A stretch of 64,000 nt of DNA from Hemerocallis citrina (lineage: Eukaryota > Streptophyta > Magnoliopsida > Asparagales > Asphodelaceae), in NCBI GenBank assembly GCA_017893485.1, contig CM030360.1, forward strand, positions 6,436,467 through 6,500,466, in the 5' to 3' direction. Positions 11,893 to 24,092 of this stretch are shown here, in pieces; the first letter of the stretch is position 1; each line of letters begins with the position of its first letter. The notes beneath the pieces are model-generated. The model ran no database searches and was not told the origin of the DNA. It worked only from the letters and a program-made list of their open reading frames with translations. The position numbers and the translations under genes are program-made.

Positions 11893-12568
11893 GAAGATTT
11901 CCATGAAATAGCAGCTCCTGCTAAGGTAAAGACAATCACTTGTGGATTTTGATTCCTCTGAATCCGATATCCAATTTGCATCATGGTATCCTTCAATAAC
12001 GACAGGATATCTATCATAATGCAATGAAAATTTTATGGTGTTCTTTAAATACCCAAGCACTCTTAGCAGTGATGCCCACTGATCTTTTCCTGGGTTACTT
12101 GTGTATCTGCTTAGTTTACTCACTGCATACGCAATATCTGGTCTCATACAGTTCATGAGGTACATTAAATTGCATATTATACGAGAATACTCCAATTGCA
12201 TTATACCTTTCACTAGTGTTTTTGTGCAAAATTACAAATGGTCAAAAAGGATTCGGTACTCCTTTAACACCATGTTCCTTGAATCATTCAAGCATTTTTT
12301 CCACATAATGTGATTTTGATAATTCAATGCCACTTGGTGTTCTTATTATTTTGATACTCAAAATAACATCTGCCACACCTAAGTCTTTCATGTCGAAGTG
12401 GTTGATTAGCATTTTCTTTATAGTCTTAATAACTTCCATGTTAGGACCAAAGATTAGCATATTATCCACATATAGGAAAAAAATCATACATGATAGTCCC
12501 ATTTTTTGTAATAAACACATTTATCACATTCATTGATTCGAAAACCAATTTTCATCATGACATTGTTC
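11893..12568 (-). pseudogene. Copia element 1 RT C-terminal part and start of RNase H
   Basis: From 12568 leftwards the frames read FRINECDKCVYYKK, then [47 protein letters not shown] and [12 protein letters not shown]. These are the standard copia RT-RNase H blocks. The catalytic YVDD is YVDN here, with the second Asp now Asn, which should abolish polymerase activity. A frame change at about 11950 splits the DANW...SWKSS stretch. Confidence 0.85.
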
Positions 12569-14080
12569 GTGTATGCCCTAGAGGCCAGTTGAGTATTGAC
12601 ATTACTAGTTTACATTGTATCATGACATTTCGGCATTTCATTTATTGTATTATTTATTATGAATTAAATGAACATAATAAATTCCTTAGAATAGTAGGTT
12701 CAATACCATGGGATATCAAGTGCATGACTTGATTGTGAGATCCTATTGACTGAAATCATAACACTGTTCTTAAATGTCCCTAGTCAAATATTATTGTGAA
12801 TTAGGACAACAATAATATATAGAGGCTAATGTGTGCGTAGATTGATGACCATTCTCACGGGCCGTGGATATGAGATATCAAGTCTTCACATGGGTACATA
12901 TTAGAGTAATAATGTACTGCACTGACCTACCATGAGAATGCTGCATGAATCGTTACGTGAGTGTCATAAGCGGTTCTCACAGTGACCATGGTGTATGTAG
13001 TCATTTGACTTGAAGTCATTACGGTTTCCTACATGAAAAGTTATATATTTTAATGTCGTCAAATGTTACCTGTAATAAGGTGATTATAAAGTCGACTATT
13101 GGATATACTACAAATCATACCGAGGGATGTGAGTGAATTAGATATGATTTGTCCCTCTTGCATAACAGGAGCAATATCTATGGCCTACTTGATTGAGTGA
13201 AACTGTAAAATGCATGGCCGTGCTCAAATAAGTCAATATGAGATATTAAGCTCATTTGTTTTAGTATATCTAATCGGACATCAAGAAACCAAAAATTGAA
13301 CTATACAAGGGTGACACGCTCTATATCTTGTGGTCAATTAAGATATCTGGACAAAGAAACTAGACTACATAGTAAAATTAGTCACGGATATGTTATGTCA
13401 AATCACTGACATTTCCGTTACTTGAGTAGCAGTGATGTATTGCTAGATACCGTTCACTGTTTGTAATACTAGAAAATGATTTTAGTATTACTGTATGGGA
13501 ACCTACAGGGTCACATACTTAGAATGAATCAAAATTGAGATTTAAATTCATAAGATGGATTTAATTGGGAATCCAAGTAAGACTTGGACTCTTAACATTG
13601 GTTGGACATTTAATTAGATTAAATGAGCTGATTAAAGTTTAAAGGCGCACACACGAATCTGATCCGGGTCAGATTGTGAGCCCAACAACCTCATTACTCT
13701 CTTAGAGTTGATTTTATGCACCTATATATATGATACGTATCTGTAAAAAAGTGACACATGAGAAAGCTCTAGCCGTCAGAGAAATTGTGAGGAACATCTC
13801 TTACTCGCAGCTAGCACCGTGGCGTGGGAGAGCTTGATTTAATCCGTTTGTGTGGATACTGTAGAGGCACCGCAATATTGTAGTGTTGTGATCGATATAC
13901 TGTGGAGACAGCAAATCCATTTTCAAGGTATAACTCCTAAACACTATTTATGGTTTTCGCATGGATCCATGGCAAGGTTTCGATTTTTTTTTATTGTTGT
14001 AATTTTGTCGGCTGTATATTTAATCTGTGATTGCCTTCGAAACCTAGCAGACATTATTAAAATTTTGATGCTATTTTTTT
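12569..14080. mobile_element. Probable solo LTR or LTR fragment of another copia family
   Basis: It begins TGTATGCCCTAGAGGCC inside copia RT, between the SLYRL motif on the right and INECDKCVY on the left. The insert has no coding frame of note. I could not find a copy of the left flank GTTCG after the right end, so the right boundary, set at about 14080 where RT coding resumes, and the solo-LTR status are uncertain. Confidence 0.5.
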
Positions 14081-14081
14081 G

Positions 14082-14308
14082 AACTTTTTAAAGTCTATAT
14101 AGGGATTTAACAAGTCTGCATACTTTATTTTCAGCTTTCTTTGAAACAAACCCTTCTAGTTGCTCCATGTAGATCTCTTCCTCGAGATCCCCATTTAAGA
14201 ATGTCGTCTTAACATCCATTTGATGGATTTCAAGATTATAAATAGATGTTATTATTGTTAGAATTCTTATAGAGGTTATTCGCGTAACCGGTGAATAGGT
14301 ATCAAAGA
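14082..14308 (-). pseudogene. Copia element 1 RT, middle part
   Basis: The minus frame from 14308 reads a YSPVTRITSIRIL-like stretch, then MDVKTTFLNGDLEEEIYMEQ and VCRLVKSLYRL followed by a stop. These are the copia RT blocks ahead of the catalytic motif. The stop replaces the Lys of the usual LYGLKQ run. Confidence 0.8.
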
Positions 14309-17300
14309 TGTAACATCCCCGAAAAATAATTATTTAAATATTTTTGTTTCGCAGGTACTTTGCACGTGTTGATTAATAAATTCTCTTGAGTCATGAATGC
14401 TTTCCTCTTTTTACTAGGTTCAAGTTTGTGGTTAAATTTAATAAAAGAATTAACTAGACTTAAGTCTATACCTTGTAACACATTAAAATTATTAATTAAA
14501 GCCCCTAATTATTTTGTGTGCACTTAATGTGCATTCAAAATTTAGTTAAATTAGTACACCTTGCCATGTGTAACACACACATCTAATTTAATTAAAAACT
14601 AATAATAAAATGGTATGAAGAAGTGTGCACATAGGGTGCACGTGCACGTGCCTTTTCCCCATGCATTATAGGCTGGCCAATTTGAGGTGGAGAAAGTGGG
14701 AGAGTGTGTGGGTGAGTGGGGAGCTCTTTTAGGAAGTGGGGAGTTATTATAACTACTTATTATTTGACCCTATAAATACCCCCTAATCTAACCCAAATGA
14801 ACACAAAACTAAACTAAACAAAAGAGAGAGTCCATAGAGGGCTTGTGTTGTGTTGGATTGCGGTTTTCCTAGAGGAGGAGAGGCCGGAATTTTGTGAAGA
14901 GCTTTGGAGCTTTGGAGCATTATTTTCTAGGGATTCTACCACTATGGATTCTCCTTTTGAGGTGGGTGTCTCTTTAATTTCTAAATTTTGTTATATGATG
15001 CATTATATTGTTAGATAATTGTCATGTGTAATATAGAATGTTAGTGGTGAATCAAATTGAAAATTGATGCATGTTAAATTAAATAGAATAAAATGAAAAT
15101 TACAATATGGAAATTGATTTGTCATGCATTCAATTATAAAGTTGCATAAGATTGTTTGGGTGCTAATATCATGCATATGGGTTCATGTATGTTGGTTCAT
15201 GTATATTGGTTCATGTTAGATTCTACTACATCATGATTGAATCATATATGTGAAATTGTATATGCACAGCGATTTGCAAAATTGAGGAATTCATGTTAGA
15301 ATTACATGTAGGATTGTAAGTAGAGCGTGGGTATGGGTATCTTTCCCAATTATATCAAATGATAGAAACATTCATGCTAATTTTATAAACCTAAAACAAA
15401 TTATAGTCTAATTTGATTAATAAGGTACAAGAATGAAAAAGGTCAAGAATTTTTTATATCTAAATTGATTTTGATACTTTCCAAATTAAAATATATCAAA
15501 TTAAAGAGATTTTCCATTCTATAAATTTTAGAAGTGCTGTATATTGCAATAATCTTGGAAATATTTAAAGAAAAAGAAAATTAGAAGTTATATGGCTAAA
15601 TAAAAATATATGAGAAACAGAGAGTTGGTATAAAAAGAATTTGATACAGATATATTCAGATGTGGTTTTTGGACTTCTTGGTTGGCGCGTGGGGTTAGAG
15701 CGCTACCTATAGTATATAGGTTGCAGGTTCGAGTCTTGGGGGAGGCTCTGTTTTCCTTTTGGGATTTCAAATTTTATACATTAACAGTAGATGAGAGTTA
15801 TAAATAACCAAATGGATCCTTATTCACATTAGTGAGTTGGCCCATTGGCTTGGGCTGCGGTTTGAGGTTGCTGTACTTCCTGGGTTCGAATCCGGGTGTG
15901 CACATGTTGTTTCTTTTTTATTTTTGGGGCCTTTTCATGGTTCTAAAAATTGGAAAAAATTGTAGAAATATTTTATAATAGTATTAGAACATTTGAAAAT
16001 AATTTTACACTATTATAAGATATATTTTGGGGATTTAAAAGAGTATATTAGACAATGTATTAGATGAATCTAGTTTCTAGTTAAATTTTGAGGGTATTTG
16101 CTTATGTTAAAATGATTTAGAATTTTGGAAATGGAATAAAAATTTAGGAACTCATGCAAAGGGTATATTATATGTGAGATCATGAGATTTTATGAACAAG
16201 AATTTGAAATAATAATCCTGCAATGTTTTGCAAAGGGTTTATCAATTTAAAAGGTCGTTGAATACTGTTAAGTGATAAATCAGAAATATCAACTGAGTGT
16301 TTGTTTACAAGAAGTTGATCAAGTGTTCATTTACATTGAGATAATAAACATAAAGAGAATAAAAAAAGAACAATGATGAATAATGAATGAGATGTTTATG
16401 ATGAGGTTAGATGTAACCCATGTGATCTCTTATGGTTGTTTGTTCTAGAGTGAGCAGGACCCAGAATACCAACAACTATGATAAATGGAATTTGAGAAGT
16501 AATCAGTGTGGGTTAACTTTCTCTTTGAGAAGTAGCCAGTGTGGGCTAACATTCTCAGTGTTTTGTTTAATCCCGGTGGGTAAGCTAGCTCTAGGTCTTA
16601 ATAACTACAATTTAAACTTAAGGACATGAACTAGTTGGAGATATGATGAAAGAAGAGCAAACGTGACTTATGGACTCCAGGATGATCCGCAAAGTGAGAC
16701 AATCCCCGGTATTCCGGGAGGAGGGATGAAATAGGCCACAAAATGATCCACGTAGTGGGATTGATATCTAGTATTTCGTAATGAGAGCGACGCTCACGGG
16801 ACATTTGTGCGATGAGGGTTCCAGGATGACTCGTGGAGTAAGACAATCCCCAGTATTCCGGGACGATGGATGAAATAGGCCTCAGAATGATCCACGGAGT
16901 GAGATTGATCTCCAGTATTCCGGGTCGAGAACCAATACTTGCAGAGTATCTAAATCTTGTGGTAGTCATGGTAGTAGATTGCATGACGAGAGACTGAACC
17001 CTATATTGAGGAGTATGATAAGGGCTTTCCCTCTGACCTATGTAGTCTGCGATGCATAGAATCCAAACAAGTATGCATTAGTGTCATCGTAGTGTGAATG
17101 TCTGCATTAGGCATTAATTCATATCATACACTGACACGATTAGGATAGTCACTTTTTTTTACATTCAAATTTTTGATTGCTAAATTAAAGAATCGCTATA
17201 TTATAGCATTGTGTCAGTTGTATGCAACTGACGTGCCCACAGTTTCCTAGTTGTAGGAATGGGTTGGCATGGATTTGAAGACATTGTGAGAGATGTCATA

Positions 17301-17473
17301 AGATTGAAAAAATTCCATTATCATGTGTTGTGTTGTACTTATTTATTTCTGTTGTTTTATTGTAAAGAAGAATGTTTTAAATGAAAATATTTTAAATTCC
17401 TTGTAAAATTTATACGAAGCTGAAGTAAAAGATCATTTTTTGCTATGAATTACCTGTGTTTGGGGGCGTTACA
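14309..17473. mobile_element. Solo LTR of a gypsy element (3165 bp), TSD AAAGA
   Basis: It starts TGTAACATCCCCGAAAAAT and ends GGGGGCGTTACA. It is flanked by AAAGA at 14304-14308 and 14474+3000 (17474-17478), a perfect 5-bp TSD. Copia RT coding reads through on both sides. No internal region is present. The ends resemble the gypsy LTRs elsewhere in the window, but the sequence is a different family. It contains the tandem block at 16660-16935 and two tRNA-like stretches near 15690 and 15840. Confidence 0.9.
16660..16935. repeat. Degenerate tandem repeat inside solo LTR (about 4 units)
   Basis: The phrases GATGATCC(G/A), GTGAGA(C/T), CCCCGGTATTCCGGG and GATGAAATAGGCC recur at about 16680, 16745, 16825 and 16888. 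The 117-residue open frame on the minus strand across it is produced by the repeat. Confidence 0.7.
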
Positions 17474-17478
17474 AAAGA

Positions 17479-18110
17479 AGTCTAAGTCTTCCTTCTGGCG
17501 ATACCTTTTAGCCACTAATCTGGCTTTATATTTGTCAATGGAACCATCTTATTTTATCTTCCGTTCGAAGATCCATTTACATGCAATTGGTTTATGTCCT
17601 GGGGGAAGGTCAACCAATTTCCAAGTATGATTGCTTAGAATCATTCAATCTTGCTATTGATAGCTTCTTTCCAATATGGAGACTCTGATGATGAGATTGC
17701 TTCTTTGAAAGTGTGAGGTTCAGTCTCTAAAATATACGTTAGAAAGTCTGGACCGAAAAACTTAGAGGGTTTAGTTCTTACAGTTCACCTTGGTTCGGTT
17801 TCATCATTTTTATGATGAGTTTCATCCTATTTCTCAGTTGACACTTCTCTTATTCTTTTGAGAGCAAGATTTCCATTATTTCTTTTGTGTGGAAACACAT
17901 CTTCAAAGAATATGACATCTCTTGACTCGAAGATTGTGTTTATACTGATGTCACATACTTCAGATTTGAAGACTAAAAATCTATAAGCATTGCTATTTTC
18001 GGCATGGCCTAAAAAATAGCAATCTATAGTTTTTGGTCCAAGTTTGGTTCTCTTGGGAAAAGGAGCAGAGATCTTGGCCAAACAGCCCCACACTTTGAGG
18101 TATTTGTAGT
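17479..18110 (-). pseudogene. Copia element 1: integrase C-terminus, spacer and RT N-terminus
   Basis: The frame at 17827-18093 reads MWGCLAKI...KLGPKTIDCYFLGHAENSNAYRF, the GKP/linker end of copia integrase. From about 17650 leftwards follow LVDLPPGHKPIACKWIF, ERK, KYKARLVAK and QKEDLDF, the RT entry. The RT entry lies in a different frame from the integrase end. Confidence 0.8.
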
Positions 18111-18830
18111 TTGGAAAATGTCCTTTTCATAATTCATATGGAATAGAATCAACTTTCTTGTGTGGGACATTGTTTAGTATGTGATTAGACATATACAAGG
18201 CTTCCCCCCACAAGTTTGTCAGGGGACCAGAAGTTATAAGCATGACATTTATCATATCTTTTAATGTTCTAATCTTTCTTTCAGTAACTCCATTTTGCTG
18301 AGGTGAGTATGGAGCTGTTGTTTGATGAATTATATTATACTCTGCACACAATTGTGCAAATGGATATTCATATTCTCAACCTCGATCAGACCTCAATATC
18401 TTGATTTTTTGGTTAAGCTGATTTTCTACTTCAGCCTTATATTTTGTGAATGTTGTAATTGCTACGTCTTTACTATTTAGTAAATACACATAGCAATACC
18501 GAGTGAAATCATCAATAAACGTGATAAAATACTTTTTCTCACCTAAATTAGTATGAATTAAGCATAACGGCTCAGTACTCCTATCCACCATGTTGAATGA
18601 TTTCTTGACCACTTTTGCCTCTAGCTCACACTTGTGATTTTTACCAACTTTACAATATGGAATTAAACCAAAATTTACAAGTTTTTTCATTTTACAAAAA
18701 TTTATGTGTCCTAATCTATCATGCCATAAAAGTGTTTCAGACTCAATCAATAGAAACTGAACTTTTATTAATCTTAGAATCAGACTACATTGAATTTTTG
18801 CCGACTACGGCTACATTAGCTTTGAATAAC
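18111..18830 (-). pseudogene. Copia element 1 integrase core
   Basis: From about 18735 leftwards the frame reads LLWHDRLGHINFCKMKKL (HH of the zinc-binding domain) and HKCELEAK. LIHTNLG...ITFIDDFTRYCYVYLL follows, then ILRSDRG, and YSPQQNGVTERK at about 18290. The second Asp (RSDRG) and the catalytic Glu (NGVTE) are present. The first catalytic Asp, normally in HTDL, is Asn here. The CxxC pair is also damaged (CELE). A frame break near 18365 separates the last part. Confidence 0.83.
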
Positions 18831-19250
18831 CCATCACATAGGTAACCCCTCCCAACATAAACCCCAGCCTTGGTCAGCCCCTGCTTGTCTGACTGAATCA
18901 CGATCTGAAATCATTTTTTTGAGACCACTGGCCCAGAGATAAGGTTTTTGTGGATATCTGGCACGTGAAGTACATCGTTCAGCGTAATGTTCTTGTCAGA
19001 AGTGAACTTGAAAACAACCTTTCCACAACCTTCGACCAATGAAACAGTAGAATTACCCATATAAAGCTTTTCTTCATGATCGAGTTTCTGATAAGTTAAG
19101 AACAATGACTTATCAAAATAGATGTGTCGAGTAGTACCAAGGTCTACCCACCATTGTCTGGGATGTTGGACTAGGTTACATGCTGAAACAACAGAAGAAA
19201 GGTTTAAGCCATCAATGCTTGAACAAATGTTCTTTGTGACATTTTCTTTT
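18831..19250 (-). pseudogene. Copia element 1 protease
   Basis: The minus strand at about 19112-19160 reads PRQWWVDLGTTRHIYFDKS. It is followed by FLTYQKLDHEEKLYMGNST, ITLNDVLHVPDIHKNLIS. The layout is that of copia protease. The usual active-site D-S-G is D-L-G here, with Ser changed to Leu. Confidence 0.78.
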
Positions 19251-20095
19251 GATGTGTTGCCATTCTTATTAATCGGCAGTCTCTGGCAGAATGATCAGGC
19301 TTCCCACAAATTCAAAAGTTTCCATTGAACTTCTTGTTGGGCTTCTTGTCTTTAGAACCTTGGTCCAAAACTTTCCTTCTTGGAATTCTTCTTTAGTTGT
19401 TAGAGTTGCTCTACGATTGTTAGAGCTCTCCACAACGTGTACTTTAGCCTCCTCGCTTTTGAACTTGATTGTCCCACGGTTGTTTACCTCCAACTTCAGC
19501 CTGACAATAAGATCTTCTAAAGATATTTCCTTCTTCTTGTACTTAAGGTAATATCTGAAGTCTTTCCAAGATGGTGACAACTTTCCAATGATTACTTCCA
19601 CTAGGAAAGATTTGTCAACCTTATGGCCCTCGACTTCAATCTCATGCATAATGATCTGAAGCTCTTGCATCTGGACAGTGACAGACTTGGAGTCCACCAT
19701 TTTATAGTCCATAAATTTATCCACGATAAATTTCTTCAAGCTGGCATTCTCAGTCTTGTCCTTTTTTGCCAGTGCGGTCCACAAAGTCTTTGCAGTAGTA
19801 AGCAGACTATATATCTTGTACAAAATTTCATCCAAGCAATTTAGGATGTAGTTTCTGCAAAGAAAGTCTGAATGCCTCCATGCATCAACTGCTGCAAATG
19901 CCTCCTTATCGGTTTCAGGAGTTTCCCATTACTGGGCTTAGGTTCTTCTTCCTCGAGGAACCTGTCCAACCCAAGAGTTGTGAGATAGAAGAGCATTTTT
20001 CTCTACCAAGTCTTGAAGTTAGCCCCTTTGAAATTCTCGGGCTTGTTGTGCATACTTGTGACCATTTTTGGAATTTCCATTTTGGTCGTCATGAT
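19251..20095 (-). pseudogene. Copia element 1 gag
   Basis: Translation can start at about 20093 (MTTKMEIPKMV) and runs through FKGANFKTW...KMLFYLTTL to a stop, then the frame 19269-19835. That frame reads ILYKIYSLLTTAKTLWTAL, MQELQIIMHEIEVEGHKV and EVIIGKLSPSWKDFRYYLK, the copia gag (UBN2-type) pattern. The single CCHC knuckle near 19290 survives only partly. CGKPDHSARDCR is readable, but a stop codon sits where the first Cys should be. Gag would form the particle shell and bind RNA. Confidence 0.78.
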
Positions 20096-20555
20096 TTTGT
20101 CTACAAAAGAAGAAAAGATAATGTCTTAGGTTGTTAATCCTGAAGTAGACAAATTTAACTTTATTAGAAAAAATTAATAAAACCGAATTAAATTTCTACT
20201 CAAATTTAATTACAATTATACTGTTTCGAAAACAGTAAAATTCACTATCAACAAAGAACAAAAATAAGATCATGTATCTTCAATTCGAACCTTGATAATT
20301 GTGAATTAAGAGAATTGTTTTGCAAACAGTGTATTTCATTATAAACAAACCACAGAAAGAAGATAATTTTATCTTCGATTCCGACCTAGAAGATGGTGAA
20401 CAGATAGTATGAGGCTTGTTTAAAAACAATGCCCTTAAGACGTTATTTCCGCCACCGCTACGGTGTAAACAGATGATTAGGTGGTCATCTCCCAAGATAC
20501 AACAGTCTGAACTTCATTAACTTACACTAGAATAACGAAGGCTTTGGGTGAGATG
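20096..20555 (-). other. Leader of copia element 1
   Basis: This AT-rich sequence lies between the gag start and the next insertion. It contains no gene. The near-repeat AATTGTTTTGCAAACAGTGTATTTCATTATA/ACTGTTTCGAAAACAG suggests short internal duplication. No primer-binding site is seen before the gypsy LTR begins at 20556, so the copia 5' LTR must lie farther right or be lost. Confidence 0.4.
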
Positions 20556-22559
20556 TGTAATGCCCCGAGTTCCCCACACAGAAAACTCGAGACACAACTA
20601 GAATCTTTCCTTCAAATGAGTCCAAACACAGTAAAATCACAGAAAATTTAAACTTTTATCGCCACCAAAAATGTTATTACAAGTACAAATTGTACAACAA
20701 AGAATTACATCATGAATTACATAAATTACATCCCAAAACTTTACTGTAGAACATTTATAATCGCATAGGTCCAATAATCAGGAAACTCTGCAACACACTG
20801 GACAACAGCTTCCACTGATCGCTCCTCACAGCTTGAGTCTCCTGCTCCAAGATCAGCATTCCTGCACTAAATAGACTGTGGGAACGTCAGTTGAATACAA
20901 ATGACACAATGCTGCTAAAACCAGCGGCTCCCCAAAACTCAACAACCAGGATTTGATGCAAAAGGGAAAATGTGTAGACAAGTCGCAAGTGTTAGTGTAT
21001 GTCGTGCCCCTAGAGTAATGCACAATTCAAAATGTACAATTCAAATGCACATTATGCACTTACTCTAATGCAATTCATTTGGAAACGTATGCATCTCATA
21101 CTACATACTTCACCAAAATACAACTTCAATGGAAACGTATGCATCCCATACTACATACTTCACAAGGAGTTCACTTTCTTCTGATTGTAGGGTTCGATCT
21201 CATACTCTTGTACTCATTCCAGTTCCTGATAGTTAACTTGTGGCTGATGAGGTTGCATATGGCCGGTCTACTTCCGCCATTGCAGTCAGTAGTGGTGTCC
21301 CCTGTTTTCCACTACACCCGGCTCCTGACAGTCCCACTACTCCGGACCTTACCCAAAAATTGCTACGAACATAATGGTAGCCCGCAAGCTCACCAAGATG
21401 CATATGTCTTACTCCCCCTTGGAGAGTCTTACTCTAGCTCCCTGCCCATACTAACAACATAGAACTTGACAGATTCGTAAGGTCCATTCCCTACTTCTGA
21501 AAGGAGCACCTCCCGTTCTTATCACAGTACTTCAGGAATTAACAGACGAGATCATGCATCCTGTGCTCCTAACCCGTGAGAAGGCACCGCACGTGTCCCT
21601 TTGATAGGCGAGTGTCCCAACCCGACTTGTGCATGTCCTAATGATCATAAGACAACAACTCGACCTAACACTAGGACACTACCATTCCCAAGGGTACCAA
21701 TGCTAACCAACTATGGCCAAACTAAGCGGCGGACTGACCACCTTCAATCGCCACCCCGCCTTCCATGCTTGAAGTTGACTATGACCTCGGCCCGACCAAC
21801 TTGTTGCTTCCGTTAAATAATTTGCTCCATGGTCTCTTGACCAAGTGGTAGCATCAATAACAACAGACATCTCTCCGTGTACGGCGAGCACGCCGGCACA
21901 CGAGTCATCTCCTCCAACACGTTCGAGGCGACATGGACTACTAACTACACAAAAGATTGAGTAATAACGATAGCCCTCCTAAGGTAAAAATACATTACCC
22001 TAAGCAACAACAAGCAATACACACAACAGGGTAGGAAGAACCACCCCGAATGACAACACATTATAAACTATTCTAACTTTAAGGAAGCTATAAAGTTAGA
22101 ATAACAAGTAAATTATCCCCAAGCAACCACGAGACAAAAATGGCCATTCCATTCATAAAACATACTAAATGCATACGAAGACAACTCCAACATAGTCATC
22201 ACGATCCCAGGGTTGGAATAAATACCATTCTAAGGCCAATTCCAAAGACTTAGTATGATCAAACACACACATTCAATCAAAACAACTACTTAGTCACCCA
22301 ACATATACTTGGTGTTGTTTGCAAAAATCACCAAAAATAACTCACTTAATGAAAATTAAAGTTCTTAGAGTTTTTGGAAAGATCATCAAGTCCACTACAT
22401 CATCTCAGTTGAAAACTTTCTCAAATTACTCCATTTTGAAGATGGAAAATGACAAAAAATAGATATGCATAAAAACTTCCAGAATTGACAGAAACTGCCA
22501 ATCAGTTGCACGCTAAAACTCATTTAAAATAACAAATGATATAAAAAATTTATACAATT

Positions 22560-23600
22560 TTTAAAAGTTGCTCTAGAAACATAGAAGGAATATATATCCA
22601 AAATTTGGCTAGAAAATCCAAACAAACAAAAGGTTATGATAGCTTGAGTGGGACACAAAATTTCCAAACAGCAGCCACACTATTCTCAACAACAGTGACG
22701 AGATGTATTTTTTTTTAGATAACAATTCTTGCTCAAAAATTACAAAACTTGGGAAAATTGATATATACACATAAAAAGACTTACAGCAAAATTTTCAACT
22801 TGAAAATCCATATATCAAGAGAGTTATGAATTCTTGAAATCAGTATGAAGAATCAAAACAGAGCACATAACAAATTCCAAACCAACGATGGTTTCGGATC
22901 TTACTAAGACATCAATTGTTATCGAAAAATTATGGAATTTGGCAGAGGTATTAAAGACATGATCAAGATACTTCTATAAAAGTTTCAAGTCCAAATTTTA
23001 TCGTGGCACAAAGTTATGAATTTTATAAGTCAAGAATGAACATTTACCTGAACAACAATATGGTTTAATGACATCGGCAACAGATTGGATTTTATCGAGA
23101 TAGCAAACAATGTCCAAGAATTACAAATTTTGGTGGAATTGATGTGAACATGTATAAGAAGCTCCAATAAGAACCTCAACTCTAAATTCATCATGATGGT
23201 GGAGATACAAATTTTACAAGTTGACATGTTAAATTTTGCAGACAGCAGCTTTTCTCTTCAAAACAACAACTTGGTCGATTTTGTAAAAATATCAAACAAC
23301 CTCCAAAACTCACGAAATTTGGGTTGAGCATTAGTGACATAGCAAAGATACTACCATAAAAAATTTAACCTTAATTTATATCATAGCGCCAACTTTTGAT
23401 TATTCAAATCAACCATGTTTAAAATCCAACAACATCAACTTTTTCCCAAAACTAAAATTTTGACGATTTTATTAATATATCAAATAACCTCCAAAATTCA
23501 CGAAAATTAGGATGAATGTTGGGGATACAATCAAGATACTACCATAAAAATTTGGAGTCTAATTTCCCACATAGCAATGAGTTATGAATTTTCTACTTAA
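22560..23600. repeat. Degenerate long tandem repeat in the LTR
   Basis: The phrases AACCTCCAAAA(C/T)TCACGAAA, AAGATACTACCATAAAAA and TGGCACAAAGTTATGAATTTT-like text recur in order at about 22930-23040, 23100-23220, 23290-23400 and 23470-23595, each followed by a CAACAACA-rich spacer. Unit length is about 170-190 bp and divergence is high. Confidence 0.6.
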
Positions 23601-24057
23601 ACTTGCCCGATTCTTTCAAGATGCAGTCTTTTCCCATCAATTAATATTTCTAGCTCTAGTATTGAACTACATACATTCAAAAAATTTCATGCACCTACTC
23701 TTGCATTCCAAATCAGCAACTTTCTACCCATACACAAACCATACATTCAAAAACAAATTCACAACATGGAGTTTGAGAAAGTCACCCACATGAAGCTTTT
23801 GTTGATCTTCTCCTCCACCTAGCTCCTTTTGCTCTTCTTCTCCAACCCTGCTTCTTATCCTTAGGTTTAGATGAAGAGAAATATATTTTTGTAGTAGTGG
23901 AATGTTAGGAAATGAAGAAATGAAGGATTTTGAAGTAGGAGAATTTTAGGGTTTTTGGAAGAGTGAAGAAAAGGAAATGGGTTTTCTTGAAAAAGATCAA
24001 ATCGAAATGGGGGAGGGGTGCCGGCCAATTATAGAGAAGAGAGAGAGAGAAAGAGAG

Positions 24058-24059
<2 letters not shown>

Positions 24060-24092
<33 letters not shown>
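24060..24092. repeat. Homopolymer run of 33 G
   Basis: An uninterrupted G tract follows a GA-rich stretch (GAGAGAGAGAAAGAGAGTT). It creates a false polyproline frame on the minus strand. Its length may be affected by sequencing error. Confidence 0.9.

Larger units (their letters stand above)
6721..20555 (-). mobile_element. Ty1/copia element 1 (minus), split by four insertions
   Basis: Minus-strand order from 20095 leftwards is gag, protease, integrase, RT, RNase H, 3' untranslated part and PPT at 6711. The coding thread continues across each insertion. For example, RT reads KEDLDF up to 17479 and resumes with Phe-Asp-Thr-Tyr-Ser-Pro-Val at 14308. Inserts are 7068-10613, 11227-11889, 12569 to about 14080, and 14309-17473. 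The 5' LTR is not seen; another element begins at 20556 in its leader. Several catalytic residues are changed and frames are broken. Confidence 0.82.

Noticed and set aside
16631..16984. 117-residue minus-strand frame
   Set aside because: It is generated by a tandem repeat inside a solo LTR; the residues repeat with the DNA unit.
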